Below are positions 18,323 to 26,240 of a stretch of 64,000 nt of DNA, piece after piece. Origin of the DNA: Pseudomonas graminis (GTDB lineage: Bacteria; Pseudomonadota; Gammaproteobacteria; Pseudomonadales; Pseudomonadaceae); NCBI RefSeq assembly GCF_001705435.1, contig NZ_MDEN01000063.1:62001-126000 (forward strand), given 5' to 3'. Within the stretch, counting starts at the first letter, position 1. Each line of letters opens with the position of its first letter. A program made the position numbers and the translations under genes. The notes beneath the pieces were generated by a model that saw only the letters and a program-made list of their open reading frames with translations, ran no database searches and had not been told where the DNA came from.

Positions 18323-18412
18323 GCTTCCCGGCTGAAGCCGGTCCTACGGGGCGGCGCCGGTCTCGCTGACTGTACGCGCTGCTTTTAGTGGGACCGGCTT
18401 TAGCCGGGAAGC
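18323..18412. repeat. REP doublet in opposite arrangement
   Basis: Two REPs face each other (18323-18347 and 18387-18412), separated by about 40 bp ending GCGCTGCTTTTAGTGGG. A closely related doublet with the same spacer occurs at 59818-59905. Confidence 0.85.
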
Positions 18413-18718
18413 CTTTGCTTTTGCTTTTGCTTTTGATCTTCTACGCAAGAAGTCCAAACGACACAAAACGCGACTTGGGTGCAGGCTGAACGCAGGTCTC
18501 GCGCAGTGGGTCGAGCCGCATGGATGCGGCGAGAGCGCCGTCAGGGCATGGATGCCCGTTCGGCGCGGGCCCACGGAGCGAGACCGGAGTGAAGGAACCC
18601 TGACGAAGGAAGGGCCCAACCAGGAGCACAAGCCCTTGGTTACTTGGGGCTTTATCAAGTAACTCGCCGAAGGCGAAACAGTCTGCCCCCAGGCAGACGC
18701 TGTTGATCTTGATCCTGA

Positions 18719-19795
18719 TCAAACATCGTCAATTCGAATGACCTCGTCCGGAACGTCCTCAAGCTGCCGCACGATCTGATAAATATTCGCCACCGCCAAC
18801 AGCGTCGTCCGCGGGATGTACTTGCCGGCCTTGACCTTATAAAGCGTCCGCGCCAGCCAGATACTCTGCACCACCGGAATACCCGCCTTCTTCGCCCGCG
18901 CAATCAACGCCAGCGCCTCATCATCCTCACCCTTGCAGTGAATCTGCGGCAGCGGCGTCGTGCCCGGCCGGTAATACAACGCCACCGCATAATGCGTCGG
19001 ATTCACCACCACCATGTCCGCATCCTCCACCGGCTTGGCCGGCGCAGTCGGTGCCTGGTTTAACAACTCATGGGCCAGCTGCCGACGATGCCCCTTCACG
19101 TGTGGGTCACCCTCGGCCTGCTTGTACTCCTTCTTGATGTCCTCGTGGCTCATCCGCAGCTTCTTCGCGTGGAAGTACTTCTGCAGCGCAAAATCCACCG
19201 CGCCGATCACCAGCAGTAACCCCAGCGTGGCCCGCAAAATGTGCCGGAACACCTCCAACAGCGCATGCCAATACGTTGTCAGGTCCGTGCTCGACAGCAA
19301 AATCAGCGTGCCCAGCGACGGCTTCACCACCACGTACAGCGTCACGGCGATGGCCGTGGCTTTCAAAATGCTGAGCAGCAAGGTCGTCAGGCTCTGCGCC
19401 GAGAACATCTGCTTGGCGTGGGCGAAGGGGTTGAGCTTGTTGAAGTCCAGCTTCAATGCCTTGGGCGCAAACAGGAACCCGATCTGTATCCAGCTGCCCA
19501 CCAGCCGCATCAGCATCGCGATGCCGACACTGCTCAGGATGAAGCCGATCAACACGCTCGCGCCTTCGCTGGCGACCTGCTCGACGGTGTGCATGAAGGG
19601 CTGGCCAACCCCTTTGAACGACAGGTTCAGCAAGTTCAGCAAGCGCGCGACGCTTTCATCCGCCAGGCCCAGGGTCACTTCGCTGACGACCAGCAGCACC
19701 AGCAGCTTGCTCAGGTCCTGGCTTTGCCCGACCTGACCCTTTTCGCGGGCGTCGCGCACCTGTTTGGGCGTGGCTTTTTCGGTTTTTTCGCTCAC
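18719..19795 (-). CDS. hrcU: HrcU, T3SS export switch protein (SctU)
   Basis: The 358-residue protein has an N-terminal charged MSEKTEKAT-KQ-RDAR segment, four membrane helices, and a cytoplasmic domain with the self-cleaving NPTH motif at residues 265-268. Cleavage between Asn and Pro switches substrate class from early (pilus, rod) to late (translocator, effector). It is the last gene of the hrpJ operon and overlaps hrcT by 4 bp. Its stop codon lies at the tip of the large inverted repeat. Confidence 0.96.
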   Translation of the reverse strand: MSEKTEKATPKQVRDAREKGQVGQSQDLSKLLVLLVVSEVTLGLADESVARLLNLLNLSFKGVGQPFMHTVEQVASEGASVLIGFILSSVGIAMLMRLVGSWIQIGFLFAPKALKLDFNKLNPFAHAKQMFSAQSLTTLLLSILKATAIAVTLYVVVKPSLGTLILLSSTDLTTYWHALLEVFRHILRATLGLLLVIGAVDFALQKYFHAKKLRMSHEDIKKEYKQAEGDPHVKGHRRQLAHELLNQAPTAPAKPVEDADMVVVNPTHYAVALYYRPGTTPLPQIHCKGEDDEALALIARAKKAGIPVVQSIWLARTLYKVKAGKYIPRTTLLAVANIYQIVRQLEDVPDEVIRIDDV

Positions 19796-20586
19796 GGCAT
19801 ATGCACCAGTTGACCGAGCAAATGCTTCAGGTCGGCGAGTTGCATGATCTGGCCGTTGCCCAGTTCCAGCAGCGTCGGCAGGTAGATGAGCAGGAACGCG
19901 ATGCCCGCCATGCTCTTGGCCGGCATGGCCAGGATCGACACGTTCAGTTGCTGCGCGTACAGGCCGATGATCGCCAGCGCGGCCTCGATCAACAGCAGCA
20001 AACCAATGAACGGCGCGGCGTAGAGCATCATGTGCTGGAGGGTCTGGTTGAGCTGTTCGAGAAACAGGTCCAGGCCGTCGACAGTCATGCCGGGCAGCCA
20101 GGCGGTGGGCGGCCAGACCTGATAGCTGTCCCAGATCACCTGCGTGATCAGCGACAACCCGCCGGACAGGATCACCAGCATGATCAACGTTTCCTGAAAC
20201 AGCTCGCCCAGCGGCGTCGCGTCAGGCCCCAGCGCCGGGTTCAGCTGACCGCCGCTCAAGGCGCCGCGCTGGCTGTCGAGCAGCGCGCCCACCGAGGCGA
20301 ACATCCAGAACGGCGCGTACAGCAACAGGCCGAGGAGGGTGCCGAGTACGGCCTCTTTGAGCAGCAGCGCGCCGATGGAAAACCAGTCGTCATTCATCCC
20401 CGACAGCGCGCGGCTGATGCTCGGCGCCGGCACCATCGACACCACCAGCACCACCGCGTAACGCAGCGGGCCCTTGAGGTATTTGAAGCAGAATGCCGGC
20501 ACCAGAATCATGCACGGCAGGATGCGCGCCGCCGCCAGGCCCATGCCCAGCATCAGTTCGAACAGGCCCTGGGCGTCGAAGGGCAT
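19792..20586 (-). CDS. hrcT: HrcT, T3SS export gate protein (SctT)
   Basis: The 264-residue polytopic inner-membrane protein has eight hydrophobic segments. The SctT/FliR family marks are visible at the N-terminus (AAARILPCMILVPAF) and in the LGELFQETLIMLVILSGG region. With HrcR and HrcS it builds the export gate at the centre of the basal body. It starts directly after the hrcS stop and ends overlapping hrcU. Confidence 0.95.
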   Translation of the reverse strand: MPFDAQGLFELMLGMGLAAARILPCMILVPAFCFKYLKGPLRYAVVLVVSMVPAPSISRALSGMNDDWFSIGALLLKEAVLGTLLGLLLYAPFWMFASVGALLDSQRGALSGGQLNPALGPDATPLGELFQETLIMLVILSGGLSLITQVIWDSYQVWPPTAWLPGMTVDGLDLFLEQLNQTLQHMMLYAAPFIGLLLLIEAALAIIGLYAQQLNVSILAMPAKSMAGIAFLLIYLPTLLELGNGQIMQLADLKHLLGQLVHMP

Positions 20587-20853
20587 CTAGTGCGCGCCGC
20601 CGGACCGGGCGATCAGGTCGAAGGCCAGGTTGATGAACTGGATCAACTCGACACCGATCCAGCGCCCGGTCATGGCCAGGGTCAGCCCGACGGCGGCGAG
20701 CTTGATGCCGAAGGGCAGGGTCTGGTCCTGGATCTGCATCAAGGCCTGCAGCAGCGAAGTGATGACACCGACCAGCACGGCGACCCCCAACGGCGGCGCC
20801 GTGAGAATCACCACCAGAAACATGCCCTGCTTGAACAACGCCAGCGCTTCCAT
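20587..20853 (-). CDS. hrcS: HrcS, T3SS export gate protein (SctS)
   Basis: The 88-residue protein has two membrane helices joined by a conserved short loop (LLQALMQIQDQTLPFGIKL), typical of SctS/FliQ. I prefer the ATG at 20853 over the adjacent GTG at 20856 because GAGG sits at a good distance. It lies between hrcR and hrcT with almost no gap. Four or more copies line the export gate. Confidence 0.95.
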   Translation of the reverse strand: MEALALFKQGMFLVVILTAPPLGVAVLVGVITSLLQALMQIQDQTLPFGIKLAAVGLTLAMTGRWIGVELIQFINLAFDLIARSGGAH

Positions 20854-20860
20854 CACCGCC

Positions 20861-21514
20861 TCACATGTACGAGTAGAAAAGGCTGTCGAGCAGGCGCGTC
20901 CAGCCTTGCACCAGCACGAACAGCAGCAGTTTGAGGGGCAGCGAAATGGTCATCGGCGAGACCATCTGCATGCCCAGCGCCAGCAGCAGGTTGGAGACGA
21001 TCAGGTCGATGACGATGAACGGGATGTAGATCAGAAAGCCGATCTGAAAACCGGCCTGCAACTCGGACAGGACGAAGGCGGGGACGGCCAGCAGCAGGTC
21101 GCTTTTGCTGGCCTGATCGGCCATGTCCTTGGGCCACATGCGCTGGGTGTTGTCGAGCAGGTGGGCAACGACTTCCGGGTCGGTGTTACGGCTCATGAAC
21201 CGTTGCAACGGCTCGATGACGGTGTTGGCGCTGGCCTGCAATTTCTCGGTGCTGCCCATCTCCAGCGGGCGGTCGTGAACCCGCTGCTGGATTTCGTGGG
21301 CGACGGGGGCCATGACGAACATGGTCGCGGCCAGGGCGATGCCGTAGAGCGCCATGTTCGGCGGCACTTGCTGCACGCCGATGGCGTTGCGGGTAATCAG
21401 CAGGGTCATGGAGATTTTGAGAAAGGCCGTGCAGACGATCAACAGAAACGGAATCAACGACAGGGCGCCGAGGAACAGCGCCAGCATCACCGGGTTCATC
21501 CCGTCCATGATCAT
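20861..21514 (-). CDS. hrcR: HrcR, T3SS export gate protein (SctR)
   Basis: The 217-residue protein has four membrane helices and the SctR/FliP signatures [21 protein letters not shown] near the N-terminus and [18 protein letters not shown] later. It forms the pentameric core of the export gate. The ATG overlaps the hrcQb stop (ATGA), so translation is coupled. Confidence 0.96.
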   Translation of the reverse strand: MIMDGMNPVMLALFLGALSLIPFLLIVCTAFLKISMTLLITRNAIGVQQVPPNMALYGIALAATMFVMAPVAHEIQQRVHDRPLEMGSTEKLQASANTVIEPLQRFMSRNTDPEVVAHLLDNTQRMWPKDMADQASKSDLLLAVPAFVLSELQAGFQIGFLIYIPFIVIDLIVSNLLLALGMQMVSPMTISLPLKLLLFVLVQGWTRLLDSLFYSYM

Positions 21515-21987
21515 GGGCGGGACGCCATGCGGGTGATCTGCAGACCGAGCCGGCCCTCGACGCTGACCAGCTCGCCCTCCGCGACGACCCGTTCACCGTG
21601 GCACAAGGTGGCGAAGCCCGGCGTGACGCCGTTGACCGGTAATACGGTGCCGGCAGCGACGCGGCGCAGGTCGCCGAGGGTCAGTTCGAGGCTGCCGCAG
21701 CGCAGGGTCAGGGCCAGCGGCATTTGATCGAGGGAATCGAGGGAGAGGTGGGTTTCTGTTGATTGAGGCTCGTAAGAATCGTCCGCGTAGCCACCGGCGG
21801 CGGTTTCATCCTGCCACTCGTTTTCAGTGGATTGATGTTCGGGGACGCCATGATGTCCAGGGTCCTCAAAAGCTTCCCGGCTGAAGCCGGTCCTACTCTG
21901 ATCCGGCGCCTGATTCAGCCGTGGCTCAATTGACTCATCGTCGGCAAGATCCTCGATCTCGTCTTCGTACAATTCTTCATTGACCAT
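21511..21987 (-). CDS. hrcQb: HrcQb, T3SS C-ring/sorting-platform protein, with REP-encoded insert
   Basis: The 158-residue protein has a conserved SpoA-type C-terminal domain (residues about 80-158, [20 protein letters not shown] ... [14 protein letters not shown]). The N-terminal half is acidic and low-complexity. Within it, residues around [10 protein letters not shown] are encoded by a REP palindrome read in frame (21872-21895). The usual P. syringae HrcQb is about 20 residues shorter, which fits an insertion. HrcQb pairs with HrcQa to form the platform that docks HrcN and HrpE. I chose the ATG at 21987 (after GAGGAAG); it overlaps the hrcQa end by 11 bp. Confidence 0.92.
   Translation of the reverse strand: MVNEELYEDEIEDLADDESIEPRLNQAPDQSRTGFSREAFEDPGHHGVPEHQSTENEWQDETAAGGYADDSYEPQSTETHLSLDSLDQMPLALTLRCGSLELTLGDLRRVAAGTVLPVNGVTPGFATLCHGERVVAEGELVSVEGRLGLQITRMASRP
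21872..21895 (-). repeat. REP element inside hrcQb
   Basis: An intact REP (core CCGGCTTCAGCCGG) on the minus strand, read in hrcQb frame as RTGFSREA. Confidence 0.9.
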
Positions 21988-22876
21988 GTCCCAAGTCTTC
22001 CTCGTGGCTGAACCGTACATACAGCTGCTCTGCGCGGCTGTCCGTCTGCACTGCCCATTGCCGACCCCCCAGTTGCAGGCGCCCGCCGCCTTCCTCGTCG
22101 AAATGACACAACGACGGCAGCAGCACGTCCCCCGGTTGCAACGACGCCAACTGGTCGAGGCTCAACGACAGCTCGCCCAGCACCAGCGGCTGGCGGATGG
22201 GCCAGTCCTGCGCGACGTTCTGCCGGTGTGGCTGCCAGTGGTGGCCGCCGAGCAGTTGCAGCATGACCCGCGCGTCGGCGCAGAGCTGTGCGTGCAACAC
22301 CTGCGAACCCAGCCGCAGGTGCAATCGGCAGGTCATCGGCGCGGTAGCCGGGCGTTGGCCATCAACGGACAGCGCAGTGATATCGCTGAGTGGCCGCAAG
22401 GGGCAAAGCAGTTCCGCCAGTTCGGTATTCAGGCGTTGATTCACCAATTGCCAGTACCACGGCTGGTGCTCGCCGCCGAGGGTAACCGGCAGTTCGCCCA
22501 GCAAACTGAGCACTGCTTCGGCGTCGCTCAGGGCGAAGGGGCCGATGGCGCTGTCGAACCAGGTCAGCGACGACCTGTTCCCGGCTGAAGCCGGTCCTAC
22601 GAAGGGCGAGCCATCCCGGTTTGTATCGTGGGGTATCAATCGCAGGGTCAGTTCGCCGCGCTGGCCCTGGGCGGTGTAGCTGCAGCTCACCCCGGCGCCC
22701 AGCAAACGCGAGGCCTCGGCGACGTCGGCGCTGACTTCCCGCAGTGTCAGCGGACTGAACGACGGGTTCCCGGCTAAAGCCAGTCCTACAGGGTTCGGGC
22801 GGCTGATGTTCAGGGGGTTTACGTCCAATCCAGCCATGTCCACGTTGCTCACGTCCGAATTTATATCCGGGTTCAT
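21977..22876 (-). CDS. hrcQa: HrcQa, T3SS C-ring/sorting-platform protein, with two REP-encoded inserts
   Basis: The 299-residue protein corresponds to the N-terminal and middle part of SctQ/FliN-FliM proteins; its C-terminal ~80 residues form a SpoA domain (PLVLGELSLSLDQLASLQPGDVLL). Together with HrcQb it equals one full-length SctQ. Two REP palindromes are read in frame: around residues 29-38 (PVGLALAGN) and around 90-98 (VGPASAGNR). Both fall in the less conserved N-terminal domain and keep the frame. The gene overlaps hrpP by 4 bp and hrcQb by 11 bp. Confidence 0.92.
   Translation of the reverse strand: MNPDINSDVSNVDMAGLDVNPLNISRPNPVGLALAGNPSFSPLTLREVSADVAEASRLLGAGVSCSYTAQGQRGELTLRLIPHDTNRDGSPFVGPASAGNRSSLTWFDSAIGPFALSDAEAVLSLLGELPVTLGGEHQPWYWQLVNQRLNTELAELLCPLRPLSDITALSVDGQRPATAPMTCRLHLRLGSQVLHAQLCADARVMLQLLGGHHWQPHRQNVAQDWPIRQPLVLGELSLSLDQLASLQPGDVLLPSLCHFDEEGGGRLQLGGRQWAVQTDSRAEQLYVRFSHEEDLGHGQ
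22577..22600 (-). repeat. REP element inside hrcQa (second copy)
   Basis: An intact REP read in the hrcQa frame as VGPASAGNR, which is a different frame from that used by the hrcQb copy. Confidence 0.9.
22766..22789 (-). repeat. REP element inside hrcQa (first copy)
   Basis: A slightly degenerate REP (CTGGCTTTAGCCGG) near the start of hrcQa, read as VGLALAGNP in the same frame as the second copy. Confidence 0.88.
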
Positions 22877-23427
22877 GTTGCCGCCTCCTCATGCAAAGAC
22901 AAGTCAACGTCACAGCCCAGCGCCTGTTCCAGCGCGCTTTCACAGTTGCGTTGATGGGGCTGCAAGCGTTTCAGCACGCCCCGTCGGGCAAAGCCCAGTT
23001 CGATGCTCCACTGGTTGTCGCGCTTGTTGGCGTTGACCTGCACCTTGCCCAGATTGGGCATCAGCAAGGTCAGGCTCAACGGGCCGTCCGGCTGTTGGGG
23101 CAGGCGTTGGGCGAGCTCGTCGATGAGCTGCGTCGGCACGCCTTCAGCGGGGAACAACGTGCTGAAACTGCTGCCGGCGAAACCCGATTCGCTTTGATCT
23201 TCCGTCACCGGCGGCACCAGCAGTTGGGAGAAAAACATCCCGTCTGCACTCAACGACGCAGGCGAAGCGGATTCATCGCACAGCCGGCGCAGGCGTTCGG
23301 CATCGGCGCGACGCACGTTGGGCTGCGGCTGGCGCGTTTCACTTGGGGAAGCCGGAGAGGGCGTACGGGGCGGTTCAGCGCGGGGCTGCGGTTGCGGGCG
23401 AGGCGGGTGTTGCACCGGGCTGTTCAT
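22873..23427 (-). CDS. hrpP: HrpP, T3SS substrate-specificity/length-control protein (SctP)
   Basis: The 184-residue protein has a Pro/Arg/Gln-rich disordered N-terminus (residues 1-45) and a folded C-terminal T3S4-like domain (PLSLTLLMPNLGKVQVNANKRDNQWSIELGFAR). SctP proteins are secreted rulers that work with HrcU to switch substrate class. It overlaps both hrpO and hrcQa by 4 bp. Confidence 0.88.
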   Translation of the reverse strand: MNSPVQHPPRPQPQPRAEPPRTPSPASPSETRQPQPNVRRADAERLRRLCDESASPASLSADGMFFSQLLVPPVTEDQSESGFAGSSFSTLFPAEGVPTQLIDELAQRLPQQPDGPLSLTLLMPNLGKVQVNANKRDNQWSIELGFARRGVLKRLQPHQRNCESALEQALGCDVDLSLHEEAAT

Positions 23428-23879
23428 GACGATTCACCTTGTTCGTTGAGGGCCTCGGCCAGGCAGGCAAGTTTTTCCACGGCGCGTTGGGACGCTTTCG
23501 CCGCGTCTTTTGCCTGGGCGAGGCGCTGCTGCTGTTCCTCGATGCTCAACGCTTGGCGGGCCATGTCCTGGCGGATATAGGCGAGCCGGTCGAGCATGCG
23601 GTTTTCCTTCTCGTGCCAGCGTTCGAGGTCGTCCAGCGACATTGCTTTGTTGACGTGGGCGCTGCTCAACACCTGCCGGCGTTCACGCTGGTTATGCCGT
23701 TCCTGCGCGTAGGAATCGCGAGTCTGTTGCAGGTGTTCGTGCATCTGCTCCAGGGTTTTCTGCGCCTGCCGCTGCGCCCGTTCGGCGCTGGCCTGGCGAT
23801 GCTGACGCAAAGGCGTGAGCACGCTGATGACCTGCTCCATGGCGAGGGTTTGCGGATCGACTTCGAGCGATTCCTCCAC
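23424..23879 (-). CDS. hrpO: HrpO, T3SS ATPase stalk protein (SctO)
   Basis: The 151-residue protein is predicted almost fully helical, a charged coiled coil throughout (repeated Gln/Arg/Glu heptads), as in SctO/FliJ stalks that rotate within the HrcN hexamer. The start is a GTG, four bases after the hrcN stop; an internal ATG 13 codons later is possible. It lies between hrcN and hrpP in the fixed order. Confidence 0.88.
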   Translation of the reverse strand: MEESLEVDPQTLAMEQVISVLTPLRQHRQASAERAQRQAQKTLEQMHEHLQQTRDSYAQERHNQRERRQVLSSAHVNKAMSLDDLERWHEKENRMLDRLAYIRQDMARQALSIEEQQQRLAQAKDAAKASQRAVEKLACLAEALNEQGESS

Positions 23880-23883
23880 GCGA

Positions 23884-25233
23884 CTACTCCGGCAGCTGCG
23901 AGGTGAGTTGCATCAGTGCGGCCAGGGTTTCTTGCAGCGGCACCGGTTCGCGCAGGTCTTGGCGCAGAAACGCATTGATCGGCTCGTTCAGTCGCACGGC
24001 GCAATCGGTCACCGGGTCGCTGCCGGGCTGGTATTCGCCCAGGCGCAAGAGCATTTCCACTTGCTTGTACGCCGCCATCAGACGGCGCAACCGGTTGTTC
24101 GCCTGCTGGTGCTCGCGGCCGGTGACGTTGCTGATGATCCGGCTGATGCTGGCCTGCACGTCGATGGCCGGGTAATGCCCGCGCTCGGCCAGTTTGCGCG
24201 ACAGCACGATGTGGCCGTCGAGCAGCGAACGCACCTCGTCGGCGACCGGGTCGTTCATGGAATCCTGTTCGATCAGCACGGTATAGAGCGCCGTGATCGA
24301 GCCTTTTTCGCTCATGCCGGCCCGTTCAACCAGGCGCGGCAGCAGGGTGTAGACCGAAGGCGGGAGGCCGCCACGCCCGAGGGGTTCGCCGGCGGCAATA
24401 CCGATCTCGCGCTGGGCCCGGGCGAACCGGGTCAGGGAGTCGAGCAGCAACAACACCTTCAGGCCGCGCTCGCGAAAGGCCTCGGCGATGGCGGTGGCAG
24501 TGAACGCCGCGCGGGCGCGCTCCATGCTGGAACGGTCGGAGGTGGCGCAGACCAGCACCGAGCGTGCGCGCAAGGTGGCGTCCAGTTCGTGGTCGAGAAA
24601 CTCGCGCAGCTCACGGCCCCGCTCGCCGATCAGGCCGAAGACGATGACGTCGCAGTCCATGTTGCGCGCCAGTTCGGCCATCAAGGTGGTCTTGCCGCAA
24701 CCGGCGCCGGCGAACAAGCCGACGCGCTGGCCTTCGCCGAGCAGAATCGCGCTGTCGATGGCGCGCACGCCTGTGGGCAATGCCCGGCTGATCCGCGGCC
24801 GCTGGGTCGGCGGCAGGGCGTCGGCGATCACCGGCAGGGTCACGCGGCGATCACCGGGCCCGGCGAATGCGCCTTCTGAATCCCCCAACAGCGGGCGACC
24901 GAAACCGTCGAGCACGCTGCCCAGCAAACGGTCATCGACGCCGATGCGGTGGGCCATGCCCAGGGGCCGAATGTGCGCGCCGACCTGAATGCCGTCCGGC
25001 GTGCCCAGCGCACTGAGCAACGTGCAGTCGCGGGTGAAACCAACGATTTCCGCGAGCATGGTGCTGCCGTCGGATTTGCTCACTTCACACAAGTCACCGA
25101 CCTTGGCTGCGGGAATCTGGCACTCCAGCAAGATGCCGCTGACGGCGCTGACACGGCCGCTGACTTTCACCGCAGAAAAGCCCTTCAGGCGCTGAAGGTG
25201 AGCGGATTTCCATTGATCCAGCGCCGCGTTCAC
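23884..25233 (-). CDS. hrcN: HrcN, T3SS ATPase (SctN)
   Basis: The 449-residue F1/V1-type ATPase has Walker A AGAGCGKT at residues 175-182, Walker B VLLLLDSLTRFARA, and the downstream GRGGLPPSVYTLLPRLVERAG segment specific to T3SS ATPases. It strips chaperones from and unfolds substrates at the export gate. It overlaps hrpQ by 4 bp. Confidence 0.97.
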   Translation of the reverse strand: MNAALDQWKSAHLQRLKGFSAVKVSGRVSAVSGILLECQIPAAKVGDLCEVSKSDGSTMLAEIVGFTRDCTLLSALGTPDGIQVGAHIRPLGMAHRIGVDDRLLGSVLDGFGRPLLGDSEGAFAGPGDRRVTLPVIADALPPTQRPRISRALPTGVRAIDSAILLGEGQRVGLFAGAGCGKTTLMAELARNMDCDVIVFGLIGERGRELREFLDHELDATLRARSVLVCATSDRSSMERARAAFTATAIAEAFRERGLKVLLLLDSLTRFARAQREIGIAAGEPLGRGGLPPSVYTLLPRLVERAGMSEKGSITALYTVLIEQDSMNDPVADEVRSLLDGHIVLSRKLAERGHYPAIDVQASISRIISNVTGREHQQANNRLRRLMAAYKQVEMLLRLGEYQPGSDPVTDCAVRLNEPINAFLRQDLREPVPLQETLAALMQLTSQLPE

Positions 25234-26222
25234 CAGCTCACCTCGTAGTGGCGGTCGCCGTCGAACTGGATGCGGTTGTCATCGATGCGGGTCAGGCGCA
25301 GCCCGGCCAGTTCGTCGCCGACGTACAGCCGGCGACCGTCCGCCGTGACCAGGTGGGCGTGGGGCCCGGACATGATCTGCACGATGGTGAACGGCAGGCC
25401 ACTGGTGCCGGCGGCGACGTTGTCGATCAACGCGACCGGCGTGTCATAGCGGTCCTTGAAACGCTGCAGCATGCGCTGATACACCAGCTGCGATTCCGGC
25501 TTGAGATTGCCGCTCAACGCCAGGCCCTCGGGCGTCTGCTCCAGGGTGACGTCGCTCAGCAGGCGTTCGCTGAGCATGGTGTTGAGCTGGCGTTTGACGT
25601 CATCGACGCTGGTCAGCCGGATGCGCTTGCTGGTGGGCTGCCCGGCGGTTTTGTCCTTCGTGGTCGAACGCTTTACGGGCTGCACGTCTTGTTTGGCGAG
25701 CTGCTGCGCTGGCGTACTGATTGCCATCGCGTCGGACGAAGGCGTCCCGCTGCGGCTCAGGCTCCAGGCGCTGCCGGCGATGCCCAGCAACAGGCCGATG
25801 ACCACGCCGGTGGTGCGGTTGAAGAAGCGTGAGCGAGACTCGACCTTCTCCAGCGGCGCGCTGGCCGGCGCTTCGGTCTGTGCCGTCTGCTCTGCCCGCG
25901 CTTGAGGAATCACCGCCGGCAGCGAAGGCCAGGGGTCCTCGGCCGGGGACACGCACAGCCAGACCGAACCCAGCACAAAAGCGGTGTTGGGGGTGAGCAG
26001 GGTGCTCCCGTGAAGGTGGCCCTCTTCATCGGCCACGGCGCCGTCGGCCGCGTCGAGCCGCCAGTCTTCGCCCTGGCGTTGCAGGCGGCAGTGCAGCTGT
26101 TCGACGCCGGGATCGTGCAGCGCCAGATCCTGATCGGCGTCAGCGCCAATGCCCCATTGCTCACCCACCAGCGGCAGCGCGGCGCCCTGGTGCAGGCCGG
26201 TCAATACGCGTAATTCAAACAT
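25230..26222 (-). CDS. hrpQ: HrpQ, T3SS inner-membrane ring protein (SctD)
   Basis: The 330-residue bitopic protein has an N-terminal cytoplasmic FHA-like domain (residues about 1-105), a membrane helix near residues 138-158 (GVVIGLLLGIAGSAW), and a periplasmic ring-building domain with BON-like repeats. It forms the upper inner-membrane ring with HrcJ. I chose ATG 26222 (MFELRVLTGL) with GGAGAG upstream; the six-codon longer frame is unlikely. Confidence 0.92.
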   Translation of the reverse strand: MFELRVLTGLHQGAALPLVGEQWGIGADADQDLALHDPGVEQLHCRLQRQGEDWRLDAADGAVADEEGHLHGSTLLTPNTAFVLGSVWLCVSPAEDPWPSLPAVIPQARAEQTAQTEAPASAPLEKVESRSRFFNRTTGVVIGLLLGIAGSAWSLSRSGTPSSDAMAISTPAQQLAKQDVQPVKRSTTKDKTAGQPTSKRIRLTSVDDVKRQLNTMLSERLLSDVTLEQTPEGLALSGNLKPESQLVYQRMLQRFKDRYDTPVALIDNVAAGTSGLPFTIVQIMSGPHAHLVTADGRRLYVGDELAGLRLTRIDDNRIQFDGDRHYEVSW

Positions 26223-26240
26223 GTGACGCTCTCCAGGCAC

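Larger units (their letters stand above)
17811..18720. repeat. Roughly 0.9-kb imperfect inverted repeat filling the hrpV-hrcU gap
   Basis: A left arm (about 17811-18101) and right arm (about 18432-18720) are reverse complements over roughly 280 bp with moderate divergence. Shared blocks in order are a GTCTGCC..GGCAGAC hairpin, CGCCTTCGGCGAGTTACTTG, CCAAGTAACCAAGG, GCTCCGTGGGCCCGCGCCG, GACGGCGCTCTCGCCGCATC, and GCCTGCACCCAAGTCGCG. The ~330-bp centre carries three REP units and a partial third copy of the arm. The arms reach the stop codons of both convergent operons. No coding gene is supported inside; short frames here are repeat-derived. Confidence 0.88.

Noticed and set aside
17821..18658. 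Several 80-160 codon frames within the hrpV-hrcU gap
   Set aside because: They are made of REP and inverted-repeat sequence (SRLKPVPL-type peptides) and occur in both arms.
19801..21727. Long plus-strand frames opposite hrcT, hrcS and hrcR
   Set aside because: They are Gln/Arg/His-rich products antisense to certain membrane-protein genes, with no ribosome sites.
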